A model generated the notes under the pieces. It did not search any database. It saw nothing but the letters and a program-made list of their open reading frames with translations, and was not told where the DNA came from. This document shows positions 8,056-19,636 of a stretch of 64,000 nt of DNA, piece after piece; the stretch's first letter is position 1, and the number at the start of each line of letters is the position of its first letter. The stretch comes from Flavobacterium glaciei (GTDB lineage Bacteria > Bacteroidota > Bacteroidia > Flavobacteriales > Flavobacteriaceae), in assembly GCF_003350545.1 (NCBI RefSeq), contig NZ_QQBA01000002.1, forward strand, positions 62,001-126,000, given 5' to 3'. Both the position numbers and the translations under genes were made by a program.

Positions 8056-8787
8056 ATGGAAAAACCACGCCAATATAGACTTTCAAAATCCGAATCATTA
8101 TTTGTAAGAGGACCTTTGACACGACTAAAAAACTTGTTTTTCACATTCAAAGTTCAATATAACTTCATAAGAGCATTTCAGAAAATGCATTTTATTGGAC
8201 CTTGCGTTACTGTTTTTGGTTCTGCGAGATTTGGTCCAGAAACTGGACATTACAAAAATGCTGAAAAAATTGGTGCCGAAATTGCAAAATTAGGGTTTAC
8301 AGTAATGACTGGTGGCGGTCCTGGAATTATGGAAGCGGCAAATAAGGGTGCTTATGAAGCCGAAGGTTATTCTGTGGGATCTAACATTGTTCTTCCTATT
8401 GAACTAAAACCAAATCCATATTTGCATAAATGGATTTATATTCCATACTTTTTTGTGAGAAAAGTAATTTTAATAAAATACTCCTATGCTTTCGTTGTTA
8501 TGCCTGGTGGAATAGGCACGCTTGATGAACTTTTTGAAGCACTAACACTAATTTAAAATAAAATAATTAATAATTTCCCTATTGTAATTTTTGACACTGA
8601 ATATCATAAAGAGTTGCATCATCATATTCAAGTTATGTCAAAAAATGAGAGTATCAGTACCGAAGATATGAGCCTTTTATTTGTAACTGACTCTGTCGAA
8701 GAATTAGTTGAGCATCTTAAAAAACATGCCATCACAAAATTTGGTTTAAAAAAACAGACGTATAAACCTAAAAAATGGTTTGAATAA
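8056..8787 (+). pseudogene. LOG-family (TIGR00730) protein gene interrupted by a single stop codon
   Basis: The frame encodes a LOG-family Rossmann protein, with GSARFGPETGHY, TGGGPGIMEAANKGA (the GGGxGxM motif) and MPGGIGTLDELFEALT (PGGxGTxxE). At 8554-8556 a TAA interrupts it after EALTLI. The same frame then continues without a gap for another 77 codons (NKIINNFPIVIF onward) and ends at 8785-8787 with KPKKWFE, giving the usual total of about 243 residues. A CAA glutamine fits that position in homologues (LTLIQ), so one C-to-T change explains the break. LOG proteins are phosphoribohydrolases or related nucleotide enzymes. The truncated 166-residue product keeps both motifs but loses the C-terminal helices. 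It could be a sequencing error or a real recent nonsense mutation. Confidence 0.85.
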
Positions 8788-8793
8788 AAAGTA

Positions 8794-10908
8794 TCAATTT
8801 TTTATCCATTTAAAAAGTACCTTTTCTAAGTTGGAACGTATAATGGGTTTCGCAACATAATCATCCATTCCTGATTCTAAGCACTTCTCCTTTTCCCCAA
8901 TCATTATACCAGCAGTTAAGGCAATTATTGGAATATTATTGTATTTTTTTAGCTGTTTAATTTCAATAGTTGTTTCATAACCATTTTTATGTGGCATTTG
9001 TATATCCATTAAAATTAAATCCAATTTTTCTTTTTTATATAATTTAATTGCTTTTTTGCCATCTGAAGCCTCTAAAATTGTACAACCTGGCAGTATTGAT
9101 TTCAGTAATGTTTTTACCAAAAGCATGTTAATTTTATTATCCTCGACAACTAAAATTGTCTTTTTTGATAATTTTTTGACAAAAGGAATTCCTTCTTTGA
9201 CCTCAACATTGTTATCAGAATTTTTTAAATCTTTATTATGATTTAATTTTTTTAATTTAACAGTAAAGAAAAACTCACTGCCTTCTCCAAACCGACTTTT
9301 TAGTTCTAACTTACTATTCATCAATGCTAAAAGCTGATTTGTAATCGCCAGGCCTAAGCCTGTTCCTCCAAATTTTCGTGTAATTGTAGTGTCTTCTTGT
9401 ATGAAAGATTGAAATATTTTTTCATGATTTTCTTCTTTTATTCCTATACCAGTATCTTTAACTAAAAATTTCAATTGACATTGATTTTCATTTCCTAAGA
9501 AAACCGGACTAACATTTAAAATAACGGAACCTTCTGTTGTAAATTTCATTGCATTCCCAATTAAATTCACCAGAATTTGTTTTAATCGAACAGAATCGCA
9601 TAGAACATAATTAGGCACCATTGCATCAATATTTACTTTTAAGTCTATTGAATTTAATTTTGCCTGATATTTAAAAATATCGATTACACGATAAATTAAT
9701 TCAAAAAGATTAACCTCTTCTAAATTCAATTCTAATTTACCTGATTCAATTTTAGAAAAATCTAAAATATTATTAATAATTTCAACTAATATTACAGCTG
9801 ATTCATGAACCATATCCATATATTCACTTTGGTTTTTATCGAGATTTGTTTTCATCAACAAATCTGTAAAACCAATAATTCCATTTAAAGGAGTTCTAAT
9901 TTCGTGACTCATATTAGTCAAAAAAATGGATTTTGATTTACTTGCAGCTTCGGCTTGATTGCTCACTTTAATCAATTCAATTTCTAATTTTTTTAGCTCA
10001 GTGATATCAGTAAAACAGATTACAACTTCTTCAATTTCTCCGATATCATTAAAGACTGGAAAACCATTAATCAAAAACCATTGAATGGAAGCGTGATGGC
10101 TTTTTTTAAATCCAATTATAAAATTCTTTAAGATTTTTTTAGTCCTTAAAATTTCATTTACTGGATAATTTTCTTGAGTCAAAGGCTGATTATCACTTTG
10201 TATGAATTCCCACTCAGGGTTAATTTTTTTTCTCCCAGTTATCTGATCTACTTCTAAACCTATTAATTCAGATGCTTTAGTATTAGAAAAAATTATCGAC
10301 TTGTCTTTATTATACAAGACAATACCTACATCTAAATTGTTTAATAATTCTCTATTACGTTTTTCACTTTCTTTAAGAGCACTTTCTGTCAATTTTAGTT
10401 GTGTAATATCTACTGATGTTATTAGAGCTTCATTTTTATTCTCTGAGAGAACCCCAGAGAGGTAAACATTTATTGTGCTATTATTTTTTAACAACAGTTT
10501 TACTTCACAACATTCTTTTTGACTGGTTTTGAATATAGTATCTAGAAATTCAATAAAGTATGACTTTGTATCGTCCGAAATAAATAATCCAAATTGATGG
10601 TTTATTAATTTTGATTTTTCTGTTTGTAATAATTGGGAACCGGTAAAATTAAGATATGTTATTTTTCCTGCATTAGTTAGTGTAAAATAACCAGACGGAG
10701 CAAAATCATACAATTCTGCATATTTTTGGGTCGCTATTTCTGCTTGTTCTTTAGCTACAATAAGTTCTTCCTTTTGCAGCTCTAATTCTATCTGATGCAT
10801 TTCTAATTCATGGATCAGTTTTAATGTTTCGTTTTCTGAAAGTTTAGAAACATTTATAGCGTTCTTTTTTTGTTGAAAATTCCCCCCAAAATCTTCAATA
10901 TTTTCCAT
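8794..10908 (-). CDS. Hybrid sensor histidine kinase (PAS-PAS-HisKA-HATPase-REC)
   Basis: 704 residues with no signal peptide or clear membrane segment, so probably a soluble cytoplasmic sensor. Order: an N-terminal coiled coil (about 20-62), PAS 1 (about 63-170), PAS 2 (about 183-305), HisKA with phospho-acceptor His near 335 in [15 protein letters not shown], HATPase with GNAMKFT and [10 protein letters not shown], and a C-terminal receiver with phospho-acceptor Asp at about 635 in [15 protein letters not shown] plus TAG and AKP signatures. The C-terminal half is closely similar to the giant kinase encoded next door, so the two are paralogues. It is convergent with the LOG gene, whose stop lies only 6 bp away. 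No HPt protein or output regulator gene is adjacent, so the phosphorelay partner is unknown. Confidence 0.93.
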   Translation of the reverse strand: MENIEDFGGNFQQKKNAINVSKLSENETLKLIHELEMHQIELELQKEELIVAKEQAEIATQKYAELYDFAPSGYFTLTNAGKITYLNFTGSQLLQTEKSKLINHQFGLFISDDTKSYFIEFLDTIFKTSQKECCEVKLLLKNNSTINVYLSGVLSENKNEALITSVDITQLKLTESALKESEKRNRELLNNLDVGIVLYNKDKSIIFSNTKASELIGLEVDQITGRKKINPEWEFIQSDNQPLTQENYPVNEILRTKKILKNFIIGFKKSHHASIQWFLINGFPVFNDIGEIEEVVICFTDITELKKLEIELIKVSNQAEAASKSKSIFLTNMSHEIRTPLNGIIGFTDLLMKTNLDKNQSEYMDMVHESAVILVEIINNILDFSKIESGKLELNLEEVNLFELIYRVIDIFKYQAKLNSIDLKVNIDAMVPNYVLCDSVRLKQILVNLIGNAMKFTTEGSVILNVSPVFLGNENQCQLKFLVKDTGIGIKEENHEKIFQSFIQEDTTITRKFGGTGLGLAITNQLLALMNSKLELKSRFGEGSEFFFTVKLKKLNHNKDLKNSDNNVEVKEGIPFVKKLSKKTILVVEDNKINMLLVKTLLKSILPGCTILEASDGKKAIKLYKKEKLDLILMDIQMPHKNGYETTIEIKQLKKYNNIPIIALTAGIMIGEKEKCLESGMDDYVAKPIIRSNLEKVLFKWIKN

Positions 10909-11399
10909 AGATTCTACATTTTAATTAAAATTGAGAATTTGACACTTATTTTTTGCTTATTCAATACTTTTTCATTTATAAAATTAAAACTTAAGTAATT
11001 CAGACTAAAAGACAAACTTACAAACCTTATATCTCTTTTTTAATGTATGATGATTCGAAAACTTATTAGAAATAAATTAAAAACTTATCGATTTTAATAA
11101 TTATTTATCTTTTTATTAAATAATAGAAAAATTTAACCTTAAAATAAATTACATTTTTAATTATTTACGAATCTTCATTGTAATTAATTAAAAAAATAAA
11201 CTACAATAAGCCATAAACTATGTTAAATATAATAAAAAAATATATTTCTTACAAACAATTAAAAATCTAGTTAGATAAATATTCCACAAAAAAATCACAA
11301 GCAACTTTACCATGTTTTACTATTGAAAAAAATAAAAATTCATAAAAAAAGGCGAACATAAATTGAACACCTTTTATATCAATAAAAAAAAAGACAGTT
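10909..11399. other. AT-rich intergenic region between the two histidine kinase genes
   Basis: 491 bp of very AT-rich DNA upstream of the 704-residue kinase gene and downstream of the giant kinase gene. I see no reading frame of note, no convincing terminator and no repeat. It must hold the promoter for the minus-strand 704-residue kinase, but no clear TAnnTTTG element stands out close to its start. Confidence 0.6.
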
Positions 11400-14300
11400 T
11401 TAATTCTTTTTTAACCATTTGTATAATATTTTTTCTAAATCCAATTGAATAATAGGTTTAGGTAAATAATCATTCATTCCTGCGTCAAGACATTTTTCTT
11501 TATCGCCTACCATTATTCCGGCTGTAATTGCAATTATTGGAATATTTTCAGAACCTTTTAACTGTCTAATTTCGTTTGTTGCTTCGTATCCATTTTTATT
11601 TGGCATTTGAATATCCATTAAAATCACATCTGGAGATTCCTTTTTATACAGCTCAACTGCCTCATTGCCATCCTTAGCTTCAAAAATAGTACAATTAAGT
11701 ATAATTCTTTTAACTAATGCTTTGGCTAAAAGCACATTAACTTTATTGTCTTCAACTATTAATACTTTATACCCATTCAAAGTGCTTAAAGGTGTTATCG
11801 TATCAACTAGAATCGATTTAGCTATTGATGCATCCGCATTTTTTTTATGTTTGGCCTTTTTAAATTTAATGACAAAAAAGAAATCACTTCCATCGCCATA
11901 CTTACTGATTAACTGCAGCTTACTATCCATTAAAGCCAACAATTGATTTGAAATAGCCAAGCCTAATCCAGTACCGCCAAATTTTCTATTGGTTGAATTA
12001 TCCTCCTGAACAAACGAATTGAATATTTTTTCGTTATTGCCTGATTTAATTCCTACTCCGGTATCTTTAACAGAGAACTTTATGGTTGACCATTTTCTAT
12101 CAGAGACCTCTATCTCATTAATATCTAATCTTATCTCTCCAAAAGTGGTAAATTTTACAGCATTGCTTAATAGATTTACCAATATCTGTTTCAGTCGTAC
12201 TGAATCAGCAAGAATATGTTGTGGAACACTCTTACCAATATCAAGCTTTAAGTCAATCTTTTTTTGTTTTGCTTGAAATTTAAATAAATCGATGACCTGA
12301 TTTGTCAATTTAAACAGATTTACTTCTTCAATATTCAAATCTAATTTTCCAGATTCAATTTTAGAAAAATCCAAAACATCATTAACAATATCCATCAATG
12401 ATGTTGCTGATTCATTTACAGTTGTCATGTATTCAGCCTGATTTTTTTTCAGATTAGACTTCATTAACAAATGAGTAAAACCTATTATCCCATTTAATGG
12501 AGTTCGTATTTCGTGACTCATATTAGCCAGAAAATCTGTTTTAGCTTTATTGGCTCCTTCGGCTTGCTCTTTAGCATTTATAAGTTCCATTTCCATCAGT
12601 TTTTGTTCTGTGATATCAACAAAACTTATTACAATTTCATTTATATTACCATCAGAATCCATATCTGGAAAACCATTGATCAAAAGCCATACAACGTCAT
12701 TATTCGCAGGTCGATTGACTCCAAGTTTAAAATTTTTGATTGCTCGCTTGTTAGCTATAATTTGGTTAACAGGATAATTTTCTGTCTGCATTACTGAGTT
12801 ATCTTCATTCAAAAAATCCCAAGTTGGATCATAAGCTGTTACACCCTTCATTTGATCATCAGTTAAGCCCAATAATTCAGAAGCTTTTAGATTATTCACA
12901 ATAATTGATGTATCCGATGCGTGAACAACAATTCCAGCGTCTAAATTATTTAATAAACCACGGTACCTTTCCTCACTTTTAAAGAGCGCAAAATCGGATT
13001 CTTTAGCATTGGTAATATCTCTGGAAAGACAAATAAAATGTATATCATGCTCCAAACTTTCCTGCATTGGCGCTATTGAAAGTTCAAACCAACGTATACC
13101 TGTTTCAAATCGTAATGAATACTGTCTTCCTGCCGAAAACCCTTTTTCTGAAGCCTCTCTTATCGCTGACAAACACAAATTAGCTGCATCAGGAGGTAAA
13201 ATATCTATGAAATTTTTTCCTAAGAATTGACTGTCTGACATTTCTAACAAATCATTTCGACGAGAATGATAATTATAAATTTTACCTTTCAAATCTACTT
13301 CAAATAACATATCTGGGATTGCACCGAGTATAGCCTCAAGCTTTTTATGCATTTTCTTAAACTCATCATCTATTTTCTTACGCTCACTTACATCCCTTAC
13401 TATAGCTACAATCCTACCATCACCAATCATTTTAGCCGTAATTTCTACCGAAATAATAGAGTGGTTCTTATGAAGCATTTTTCGTTCTATTAACGTTTTT
13501 TCACCGCTAATCAATTCTAAGTACATTATTGGTTTTGCAATAAGTTCCTCCTCAGAATATAAATCTGTCACGTTTTTTGAACAGAGTTCCTCTTTAGTGT
13601 ATCCTAACATAACGCTAGCACTTTCATTTACCTCAAGTAAATTTCCTGAAACATCATTTATAAAAATAGCATCAGAGGCTTGCTCTATAAGACTCTTATA
13701 TTTTTCTTCACTATTGATTAATTGCTCTTTAATGTTTTTTAATTCTGTAATTTCAATTAATGCTCCGTTTAAACGAATTGCTTTTCCAGTTTCATCCCGA
13801 GATATAAATATTCTATAATAAAAGATCCCGTAACTCCCATCATTTTTTTGAAAACGAAACTCGTCAGACCATAAATTTGTTGTGCCTAAAATTGAATCTT
13901 CTAATTTTTTAATCACTCTAGCTTTATCATCTGGATGAATCTTTGAGCGCCATAATCCATTGTAATTAGCCCCATAAAGTTCATTGCTTCCAAAACCGAA
14001 AAGATTTACAAACGCTTTATTATTCCAACTTTCTCCAGTTAGTAAATTCACTTCAAAAACAGCATCATTAGTCGCTGCAGAAATCATTTCGAATCGTTCA
14101 TTAGCAATTTTAATTTTTTCTTCTGCTTTTTTAATATCAGACAGATCCAACCCAATTCCCAATAAACATTCTTTTCCTTGATACTCAATTGCATGAGAAT
14201 TGATATAATATGGAATTTTATTTTTGTTTTTTGTAAATAATTCGACTTCTATTCCTGGTAATTTTTTTTCAAATACGGTCTTTATTCTTGTTCTTATTAT

Positions 14301-17300
14301 TTCTTTAAAATCTTCATCATAAAAATTAATAGGTTCCATTTGAGCTATTTCTTCTGCGGTATAGCCGCTAACGGTCTCAAAATTTTTATTCCATTTTACA
14401 AAAGTCGCAGAACGTTCATAAAGATAAAAAACACCTGGAAGATTATTAATTATGGTTTCTGATAATAGTTTCTCTTTCAAAATTGCATCTTCGGCAATCT
14501 TCCGCTCGGTGATATCAGTTATAGTACCAATATATCCTATAATTTCATTTCTAACATTTTTTTCAGGAATAGCTTGCCCCATAACCCATGCTACTGAACC
14601 ATCCGGACGAACAAAACGATACTCTGACAATGACTTTTTTTGATTATTAGAAGCATTCTCCCATCCTTCTAACAATGTTTTTTTATCCTCTTCGTGAACA
14701 GCTTTAAACCAACCATTTCCTATGGCTTCTTCATAAGACAATCCGGAAATTTGACACCACATTGGGTTAACATAGGTTGTATATCCAGTTACATCTGTAT
14801 GAAAAATTCCAACCGGAACATGTTCTGTAAGGGTATGATAGCGCTGTTCGCTAACTTTAATTGCTAACTCTGCTCTATTTCGTAATGCCTCTTTCTCAAA
14901 AATGTCTAAAGCAAAAGCCACGTCATCAGTCGCTTCCTCTAATAATGCAATTTCCTCATCATCAAAATAATTTATCTCATCAGAATAAAAAGTAAATGTT
15001 CCTACAACTGTTCCAAAATGTCTAATTGGTAACACCATTGCAGATAAAAAGTTCCTTTTTAATGCTTCTTCTTTCCAAGGAACCATCATGGGATCGTTTT
15101 CAATATCATTACAAATGACATATTTGTCCTCTCTAATTACCGTTCCTTCTGGACCTCTTCCCTCAGGAATAGTAGCATCCGTTGAAATTGATTTTATAGT
15201 CTCAAAGTAATCCATATCATCCCCTGCCATCATTGCCGGAATTACTTCTTTGCTAATTGGAGAAATTGTACTAATCCAAGCCAATTTAAATTTTCCAAAT
15301 TCTATAGCAATAGCGCAAGCTTCTTTATAAAGTGTTTCTTTATCCTTGGTACGAACAATCATTTGATTAATCTGACTGATGAAAGCATAAAGACGATTTG
15401 CTTTAATAACTTTTAGCTCTGCATTTTTATTCTCAGTAATATCAGTTAGAAAACCGTGATACACTACTTTTTCTAATTCAATGACTGGTTTAGAATTACC
15501 TTCTAACCATATTATACCTTTGATGGGATGATGAAATCTAAACTGACATCTCCAATTTGATTTTGTTGAAACAGCTTCATTTACACTTTCCATTAAAAGC
15601 TGAATGTCTTCTCTATAAATTAAACTAAAAAACAAATTAGAGTCCGCTATTACATCATTTTTATATAGGCCTAATAAATCATATATCGCGTCACTTATGT
15701 AAGTAAAATAGTCTATTCCTTGCTCATCTCTGTAAAAAGAATAGATTAAACCGGGCAGTGTTGAAGAAATAATTGAAAATTTATTACGTTCTCGATTAAT
15801 AGCTAATTCTGTTGCTACTCTTTTAGTAATATCAGTAACAATTCCATGACATATTACCGTTCCTTGCTGTTCCTGCTGGGGTAATGAATTTACCTCATGC
15901 CAAAGTAGTCCCTTTTCTGGATGATCATATCGATATTGGCACTTGAGTGGTACTAAATTTGTCTTAGTGTCATTGATACTATCCAGTACCAATTGCAAAT
16001 CTTCAGGATGAATACGATTGAAAATTAATTCTGTATTATTTTCAATTTCTTCAAAAACAAAGCCGTAAATCAATTCAACCGCATGACTGGCATAGATATA
16101 ACACAATGAACCATCTTTATTTAGACGCATGGAATAAATAAGACCTGGAGAAGTAGCAGCTATTTTACTAAACTTCTCTCTCTCTTTAATCAAGATTTCG
16201 TTCGCTTCAACTCGCTCCGTCACATCTCTTAAATTAGAAATGATGCCTTTCACATTTTTGTGGCTTAATTGATTATTCAATACACCCTCCAGCCAGATGA
16301 AATGCCCTTTTTTATGCCTTACCTGAAACAAAACTGGAATTTGGACCTCGGGGTTATCCAATGTTTTTTGAATAATGCCATTCATGTAATCTACATAATC
16401 TGGATGGTAGTAATCATTATTAGAAATTTTTCTTAATTCTTCGTTAGTGTACCCAGTAATACGTTGTGAAGAGGGACTGCGGAACAGCGCATTAAAATTT
16501 TCATCAAATACGGTAATAATACCATCATTATTTTCAACTAAAGAACGAAAATATTTTTCATTATTTTCGATTGTCGCCAACGCTTTTTTGTTCTCCGTTA
16601 TATCCCTAAAAAAATTTGATAATCCATCAATTGAAGGATAAATATGGTTTTCAATCCAGACTCCCGTTGAAGGGTAGAAAATCTCATTATAAACATATTC
16701 TTGCTTTTCTAAAGCCCGATGACAATCATTATAAAACTCTTTGTTAACAGATTCCGGAAATTCTTCCCAAATATTTTTACCAAGTATTTCATGAGGATTA
16801 CGCTTTAATATTTCTCCCGCTTTTTTGTTCATATAGGTGTAGCACCAATTATTATCTATAGCTACAAAGGCGTCCGTAATACGTTCAAAAGTATTTATTA
16901 ATAATTCTTTTGCTGCTTTACTCTCTGTTACATCCTTCGAAAACACTAAAAAACGATTATCTGATAGCTTTACAGCGTCAATCGACATCCATCTTATTTC
17001 TCCATTTTTGTGGATTCCTTTAATTTCTCCCCTTACACTTCCTGTTTCTAATAGAAAATTAAAAATCCTTGAAGAATCCTCTTTCATATCAAGGGAAAAT
17101 AGGTCACCAAAATTCATTAAAAAAAGTTCTTTTTTTGAATATCCCGTCAATAAAGTAAATGCGGGATTAGCTTCTAAATAATTCCCTTTCTTATCAACAA
17201 CAAAAACCGCATCGGGGGCATTTTCAATATAATTCTTGAACTTGGCATTACTTTCCTCTTTGATAATGGCCAGCTTATACTCGGCCTCTGTCTTCTCTTT

Positions 17301-18146
17301 TACACGTAGGTTTTTAGTATATTCTATTTTCTCGGTAATGTCCTGAGTATTTCCTATTAAAGCACAAACATTACCAGAATTATCAAGTACTGGAATTACA
17401 ATTGCATGTATCCATTTTTTATTTTTATCTGATAAAATGAGACTTTGTTCAAGTTCAAATTGATTTTTATCAGTAATACATTGATCTATTTTATTTAAAA
17501 AAGATTTGACATCATCTTTTGAAAAAAGATTTAAAAATTCATGAAATAAATTTTGGTCAGGTTTATTATCGATTTCATAAATCGAATACAATTCCTTAGA
17601 CCAAATCATTTTTTTTGTTATCAAATTAAATTCCCAACTTCCTATTTTAGCTATTTTTTGGGCTTCATTTAATAATTTTTGGTTAGCAATTAAATGTTCT
17701 TCATTTTTTTTAATTAAAGAAATATCTCTACCTATTCCATAAACAAATTCTTGTGAAGGAGATACCGTAATTGTCCATTGTAGGGTAACTACTTCTGTGT
17801 TTTTATTTATAAATCGGTTTTCAAAATATACTGATGACTGTGATTGTGATAACAATACTATTTCCTGATTTGTTTTCTCTACATCATCGGGATGAATAAA
17901 TGTTGAGATTGGATTCGTTAGTAACTCTTCCTCAGTATATCCAAATATTTGAGTAAAAGAAGGATTAATCTCTTTAAAGAAACCATCAAAACTAATAATA
18001 CATACTAAGTCCTGAGTACGATTCAGGTAGAAATCAAAATTACTTATCGCTTGTTTATATTTTAATAAACGATTTATTTCTGATTCTTGCTGTTGAATTA
18101 TATTGAGTAAATCGTCATTTGAAAGTTTGTCTTTTTTCATACTCAT
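11400..18146 (-). CDS. Giant multi-PAS/GAF hybrid sensor histidine kinase, 2248 residues
   Basis: The protein has no signal peptide and no obvious membrane span. Reading the chain I count about thirteen PAS units: seven in the first 960 residues, then one GAF domain (the segment with [13 protein letters not shown] and [19 protein letters not shown]), then six more. Most end in the PAC-type signature DITE or DVTE. Units 6 and 7 are clearly duplicated (SPGLIYSM and LPGLIYSF, both followed by R-H/D-HP-KG motifs). HisKA ([15 protein letters not shown], near 1880), HATPase ([10 protein letters not shown]) and a receiver with Asp at about 2178 ([13 protein letters not shown]) close it. PAS 13 plus the kinase core match the 704-residue neighbour almost block for block. 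A second ATG two codons in is an equally possible start. Ligands are unknown. Confidence 0.93.
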   Translation of the reverse strand: MSMKKDKLSNDDLLNIIQQQESEINRLLKYKQAISNFDFYLNRTQDLVCIISFDGFFKEINPSFTQIFGYTEEELLTNPISTFIHPDDVEKTNQEIVLLSQSQSSVYFENRFINKNTEVVTLQWTITVSPSQEFVYGIGRDISLIKKNEEHLIANQKLLNEAQKIAKIGSWEFNLITKKMIWSKELYSIYEIDNKPDQNLFHEFLNLFSKDDVKSFLNKIDQCITDKNQFELEQSLILSDKNKKWIHAIVIPVLDNSGNVCALIGNTQDITEKIEYTKNLRVKEKTEAEYKLAIIKEESNAKFKNYIENAPDAVFVVDKKGNYLEANPAFTLLTGYSKKELFLMNFGDLFSLDMKEDSSRIFNFLLETGSVRGEIKGIHKNGEIRWMSIDAVKLSDNRFLVFSKDVTESKAAKELLINTFERITDAFVAIDNNWCYTYMNKKAGEILKRNPHEILGKNIWEEFPESVNKEFYNDCHRALEKQEYVYNEIFYPSTGVWIENHIYPSIDGLSNFFRDITENKKALATIENNEKYFRSLVENNDGIITVFDENFNALFRSPSSQRITGYTNEELRKISNNDYYHPDYVDYMNGIIQKTLDNPEVQIPVLFQVRHKKGHFIWLEGVLNNQLSHKNVKGIISNLRDVTERVEANEILIKEREKFSKIAATSPGLIYSMRLNKDGSLCYIYASHAVELIYGFVFEEIENNTELIFNRIHPEDLQLVLDSINDTKTNLVPLKCQYRYDHPEKGLLWHEVNSLPQQEQQGTVICHGIVTDITKRVATELAINRERNKFSIISSTLPGLIYSFYRDEQGIDYFTYISDAIYDLLGLYKNDVIADSNLFFSLIYREDIQLLMESVNEAVSTKSNWRCQFRFHHPIKGIIWLEGNSKPVIELEKVVYHGFLTDITENKNAELKVIKANRLYAFISQINQMIVRTKDKETLYKEACAIAIEFGKFKLAWISTISPISKEVIPAMMAGDDMDYFETIKSISTDATIPEGRGPEGTVIREDKYVICNDIENDPMMVPWKEEALKRNFLSAMVLPIRHFGTVVGTFTFYSDEINYFDDEEIALLEEATDDVAFALDIFEKEALRNRAELAIKVSEQRYHTLTEHVPVGIFHTDVTGYTTYVNPMWCQISGLSYEEAIGNGWFKAVHEEDKKTLLEGWENASNNQKKSLSEYRFVRPDGSVAWVMGQAIPEKNVRNEIIGYIGTITDITERKIAEDAILKEKLLSETIINNLPGVFYLYERSATFVKWNKNFETVSGYTAEEIAQMEPINFYDEDFKEIIRTRIKTVFEKKLPGIEVELFTKNKNKIPYYINSHAIEYQGKECLLGIGLDLSDIKKAEEKIKIANERFEMISAATNDAVFEVNLLTGESWNNKAFVNLFGFGSNELYGANYNGLWRSKIHPDDKARVIKKLEDSILGTTNLWSDEFRFQKNDGSYGIFYYRIFISRDETGKAIRLNGALIEITELKNIKEQLINSEEKYKSLIEQASDAIFINDVSGNLLEVNESASVMLGYTKEELCSKNVTDLYSEEELIAKPIMYLELISGEKTLIERKMLHKNHSIISVEITAKMIGDGRIVAIVRDVSERKKIDDEFKKMHKKLEAILGAIPDMLFEVDLKGKIYNYHSRRNDLLEMSDSQFLGKNFIDILPPDAANLCLSAIREASEKGFSAGRQYSLRFETGIRWFELSIAPMQESLEHDIHFICLSRDITNAKESDFALFKSEERYRGLLNNLDAGIVVHASDTSIIVNNLKASELLGLTDDQMKGVTAYDPTWDFLNEDNSVMQTENYPVNQIIANKRAIKNFKLGVNRPANNDVVWLLINGFPDMDSDGNINEIVISFVDITEQKLMEMELINAKEQAEGANKAKTDFLANMSHEIRTPLNGIIGFTHLLMKSNLKKNQAEYMTTVNESATSLMDIVNDVLDFSKIESGKLDLNIEEVNLFKLTNQVIDLFKFQAKQKKIDLKLDIGKSVPQHILADSVRLKQILVNLLSNAVKFTTFGEIRLDINEIEVSDRKWSTIKFSVKDTGVGIKSGNNEKIFNSFVQEDNSTNRKFGGTGLGLAISNQLLALMDSKLQLISKYGDGSDFFFVIKFKKAKHKKNADASIAKSILVDTITPLSTLNGYKVLIVEDNKVNVLLAKALVKRIILNCTIFEAKDGNEAVELYKKESPDVILMDIQMPNKNGYEATNEIRQLKGSENIPIIAITAGIMVGDKEKCLDAGMNDYLPKPIIQLDLEKILYKWLKKN

Positions 18147-18428
18147 TTATTTCAATTAAATTTTAAATATAACTATTTATAATTATAATTTAAAAAAAAT
18201 ATTTTCGAAAAATCACTAAAACTATTCAATACCATAGTTTTAAATTCAATCACATTTACATATTTATTAAAAAAAAGCAAAACTGTTGGGTAAAATTGCT
18301 AATTCCAAATTTGAAAAATAAAAAAAAGAATTTCGGCTTAATTTTTGAGCAATTTGCATTTAAAGCATCACATAAAATAACAGTTCAAAAAACATCAATA
18401 AATTATTTTAACAAAAAATTAATTCACA

Positions 18429-18488
18429 TTTGTATATACAAACAAAAAATGAGTTACATTTGTATCAACAAATTACATATATACAAAT
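18429..18488 (+). promoter_or_regulatory. MarR-gene promoter overlapped by palindromic operators
   Basis: A perfect 14-bp palindrome TTTGTATATACAAA occupies 18429-18442. A second inverted pair, ATTTGTAT (18458-18465) and ATACAAAT (18481-18488), ends right at the start codon. The promoter reads TTTG (18429-18432), 22 nt, TACATTTG (18455-18462), matching the Bacteroidetes consensus. Both promoter boxes therefore lie in repeats of the same TTTGTAT half-site, as expected for autorepression by the MarR protein encoded just downstream. Sequence matches are direct; binding is inference. Confidence 0.65.
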
Positions 18489-18944
18489 ATGAAAATTGAA
18501 GAGATCTTAAAATCAACTGTGCCAATGGATAATTCTAAAAAAATTATTCTAAATGTTTTGTATACTCAAAATGTAATTACAGAAAATTTTAATGAATTAT
18601 TAAAGCCTTATGAAATTTCCGGAGAACAATATAATGTCCTTCGAATTCTAAGGGGACAAAAAGGAAATCCTGCAAATATGTGCATGATTCAAGAACGTAT
18701 GTTGGCCAAGACAAGTAACACAACTCGATTAGTAGATAAACTACTATTAAAAGATTTTGTGACTCGAAAAGTATGCACAGAAAACAGAAGGAAAATAGAA
18801 GTTTTAATTACACAAAAAGGTCTTGATGTGTTAGCAACATTAGATCCAAAAGTAATTGCACATGAACAGTTTTTTTCAAAAAATTTAAACACTGAAGAAA
18901 TAAATCAATTAAATCAATTATTAGAAAAATATAGAAACCAATAA
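18489..18944 (+). CDS. MarR family transcriptional regulator
   Basis: 151 residues with the MarR layout: N-terminal helix, winged HTH centred on MCMIQERMLAKTSNTTRLVDKL (about 65-85), and the wing DFVTRKVCTENRRKIEVLITQKG with the conserved D/E-R-R-like turn. Members repress their own operon and release DNA on binding phenolics, oxidants or other small ligands. The gene begins immediately after an inverted TTTGTAT repeat and is followed within 15 bp by a nitroreductase and then by YceI, a common flavobacterial trio. A single cysteine pair (Cys near 65 and 96) could give redox sensing, but that is speculation. Confidence 0.92.
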   Translation: MKIEEILKSTVPMDNSKKIILNVLYTQNVITENFNELLKPYEISGEQYNVLRILRGQKGNPANMCMIQERMLAKTSNTTRLVDKLLLKDFVTRKVCTENRRKIEVLITQKGLDVLATLDPKVIAHEQFFSKNLNTEEINQLNQLLEKYRNQ

Positions 18945-18958
18945 ATATTCAATACATT

Positions 18959-19591
18959 ATGAGTACTTTTTTAGAAAATCAAAATTGGAGATATGCAACA
19001 AAAAAATTTGATGCTACCAAAAAAATAACTACCGAAGATTTAAGCACACTGAAAGAAGCAATTCGCTTAAGTGCTTCTTCTTACGGATTACAACCTTATA
19101 AAATCCTTATTGTTGAAAATCCTGAACTAAGAGCACAGCTTCTAGGTGCAGCGTATGGTCAATCCCAAGTAGTAGACGCTTCACATTTAATTGTTTTTGC
19201 TAATGAAATCAATTTTGGCGAAGAAGGAATTGTGAATTTTGGTAAAAACATCAGTGAAACCAGAGAAATTCCATTAGAAAGTATTCAAGGTTATGTAGAA
19301 TACATGAAATCTAACATTGTTTCTCTTCCTGAAGAAACCAGAAATATTTGGTCCGCAAAACAAACGTATTTAGCATTAGGTAATTTATTAAATGTAGCAG
19401 CAGAACTTAAAATAGATGCTACTCCTATGGAAGGTTTTGTTCCTTCTCAAGTTAATGAGATATTAGGACTTGACAAATTAGGACTTAATGCTTCTCTTAT
19501 TGCTACTTTAGGGTACAGACATGAGGAAGACGCTACGCAACATTACAAAAAAGTTAGAAAATCAAACGAAGACTTATTCATTACACTATAA
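18959..19591 (+). CDS. Nitroreductase family NAD(P)H-dependent oxidoreductase
   Basis: 210 residues of the FMN-dependent nitroreductase fold. Family features are the opening WRYATKKFD, the FMN-binding region LSASSYGLQPYKILIVEN (about 38-55), ALGNLLNVAAELKIDATPMEGF in the second half and the closing LGYRHEEDATQ, all typical of NfsB/NfnB-like enzymes. They reduce quinones, nitroaromatics or related electrophiles in the cytoplasm. It lies 15 bp after marR and 46 bp before yceI, so all three are probably one operon under MarR control, responding to quinone-like or electrophile stress (inference). Confidence 0.92.
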   Translation: MSTFLENQNWRYATKKFDATKKITTEDLSTLKEAIRLSASSYGLQPYKILIVENPELRAQLLGAAYGQSQVVDASHLIVFANEINFGEEGIVNFGKNISETREIPLESIQGYVEYMKSNIVSLPEETRNIWSAKQTYLALGNLLNVAAELKIDATPMEGFVPSQVNEILGLDKLGLNASLIATLGYRHEEDATQHYKKVRKSNEDLFITL

Positions 19592-19636
19592 ATCACTTAT
19601 TCTAAATCAAATATTAATTAAAACAAATTTCGACAA

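Noticed and set aside
11340..11400. Possible terminator after the giant kinase gene (AGGCGAACA ... TGAACACCT)
   Set aside because: Arms do not pair beyond three bases at the ends; left uncalled.
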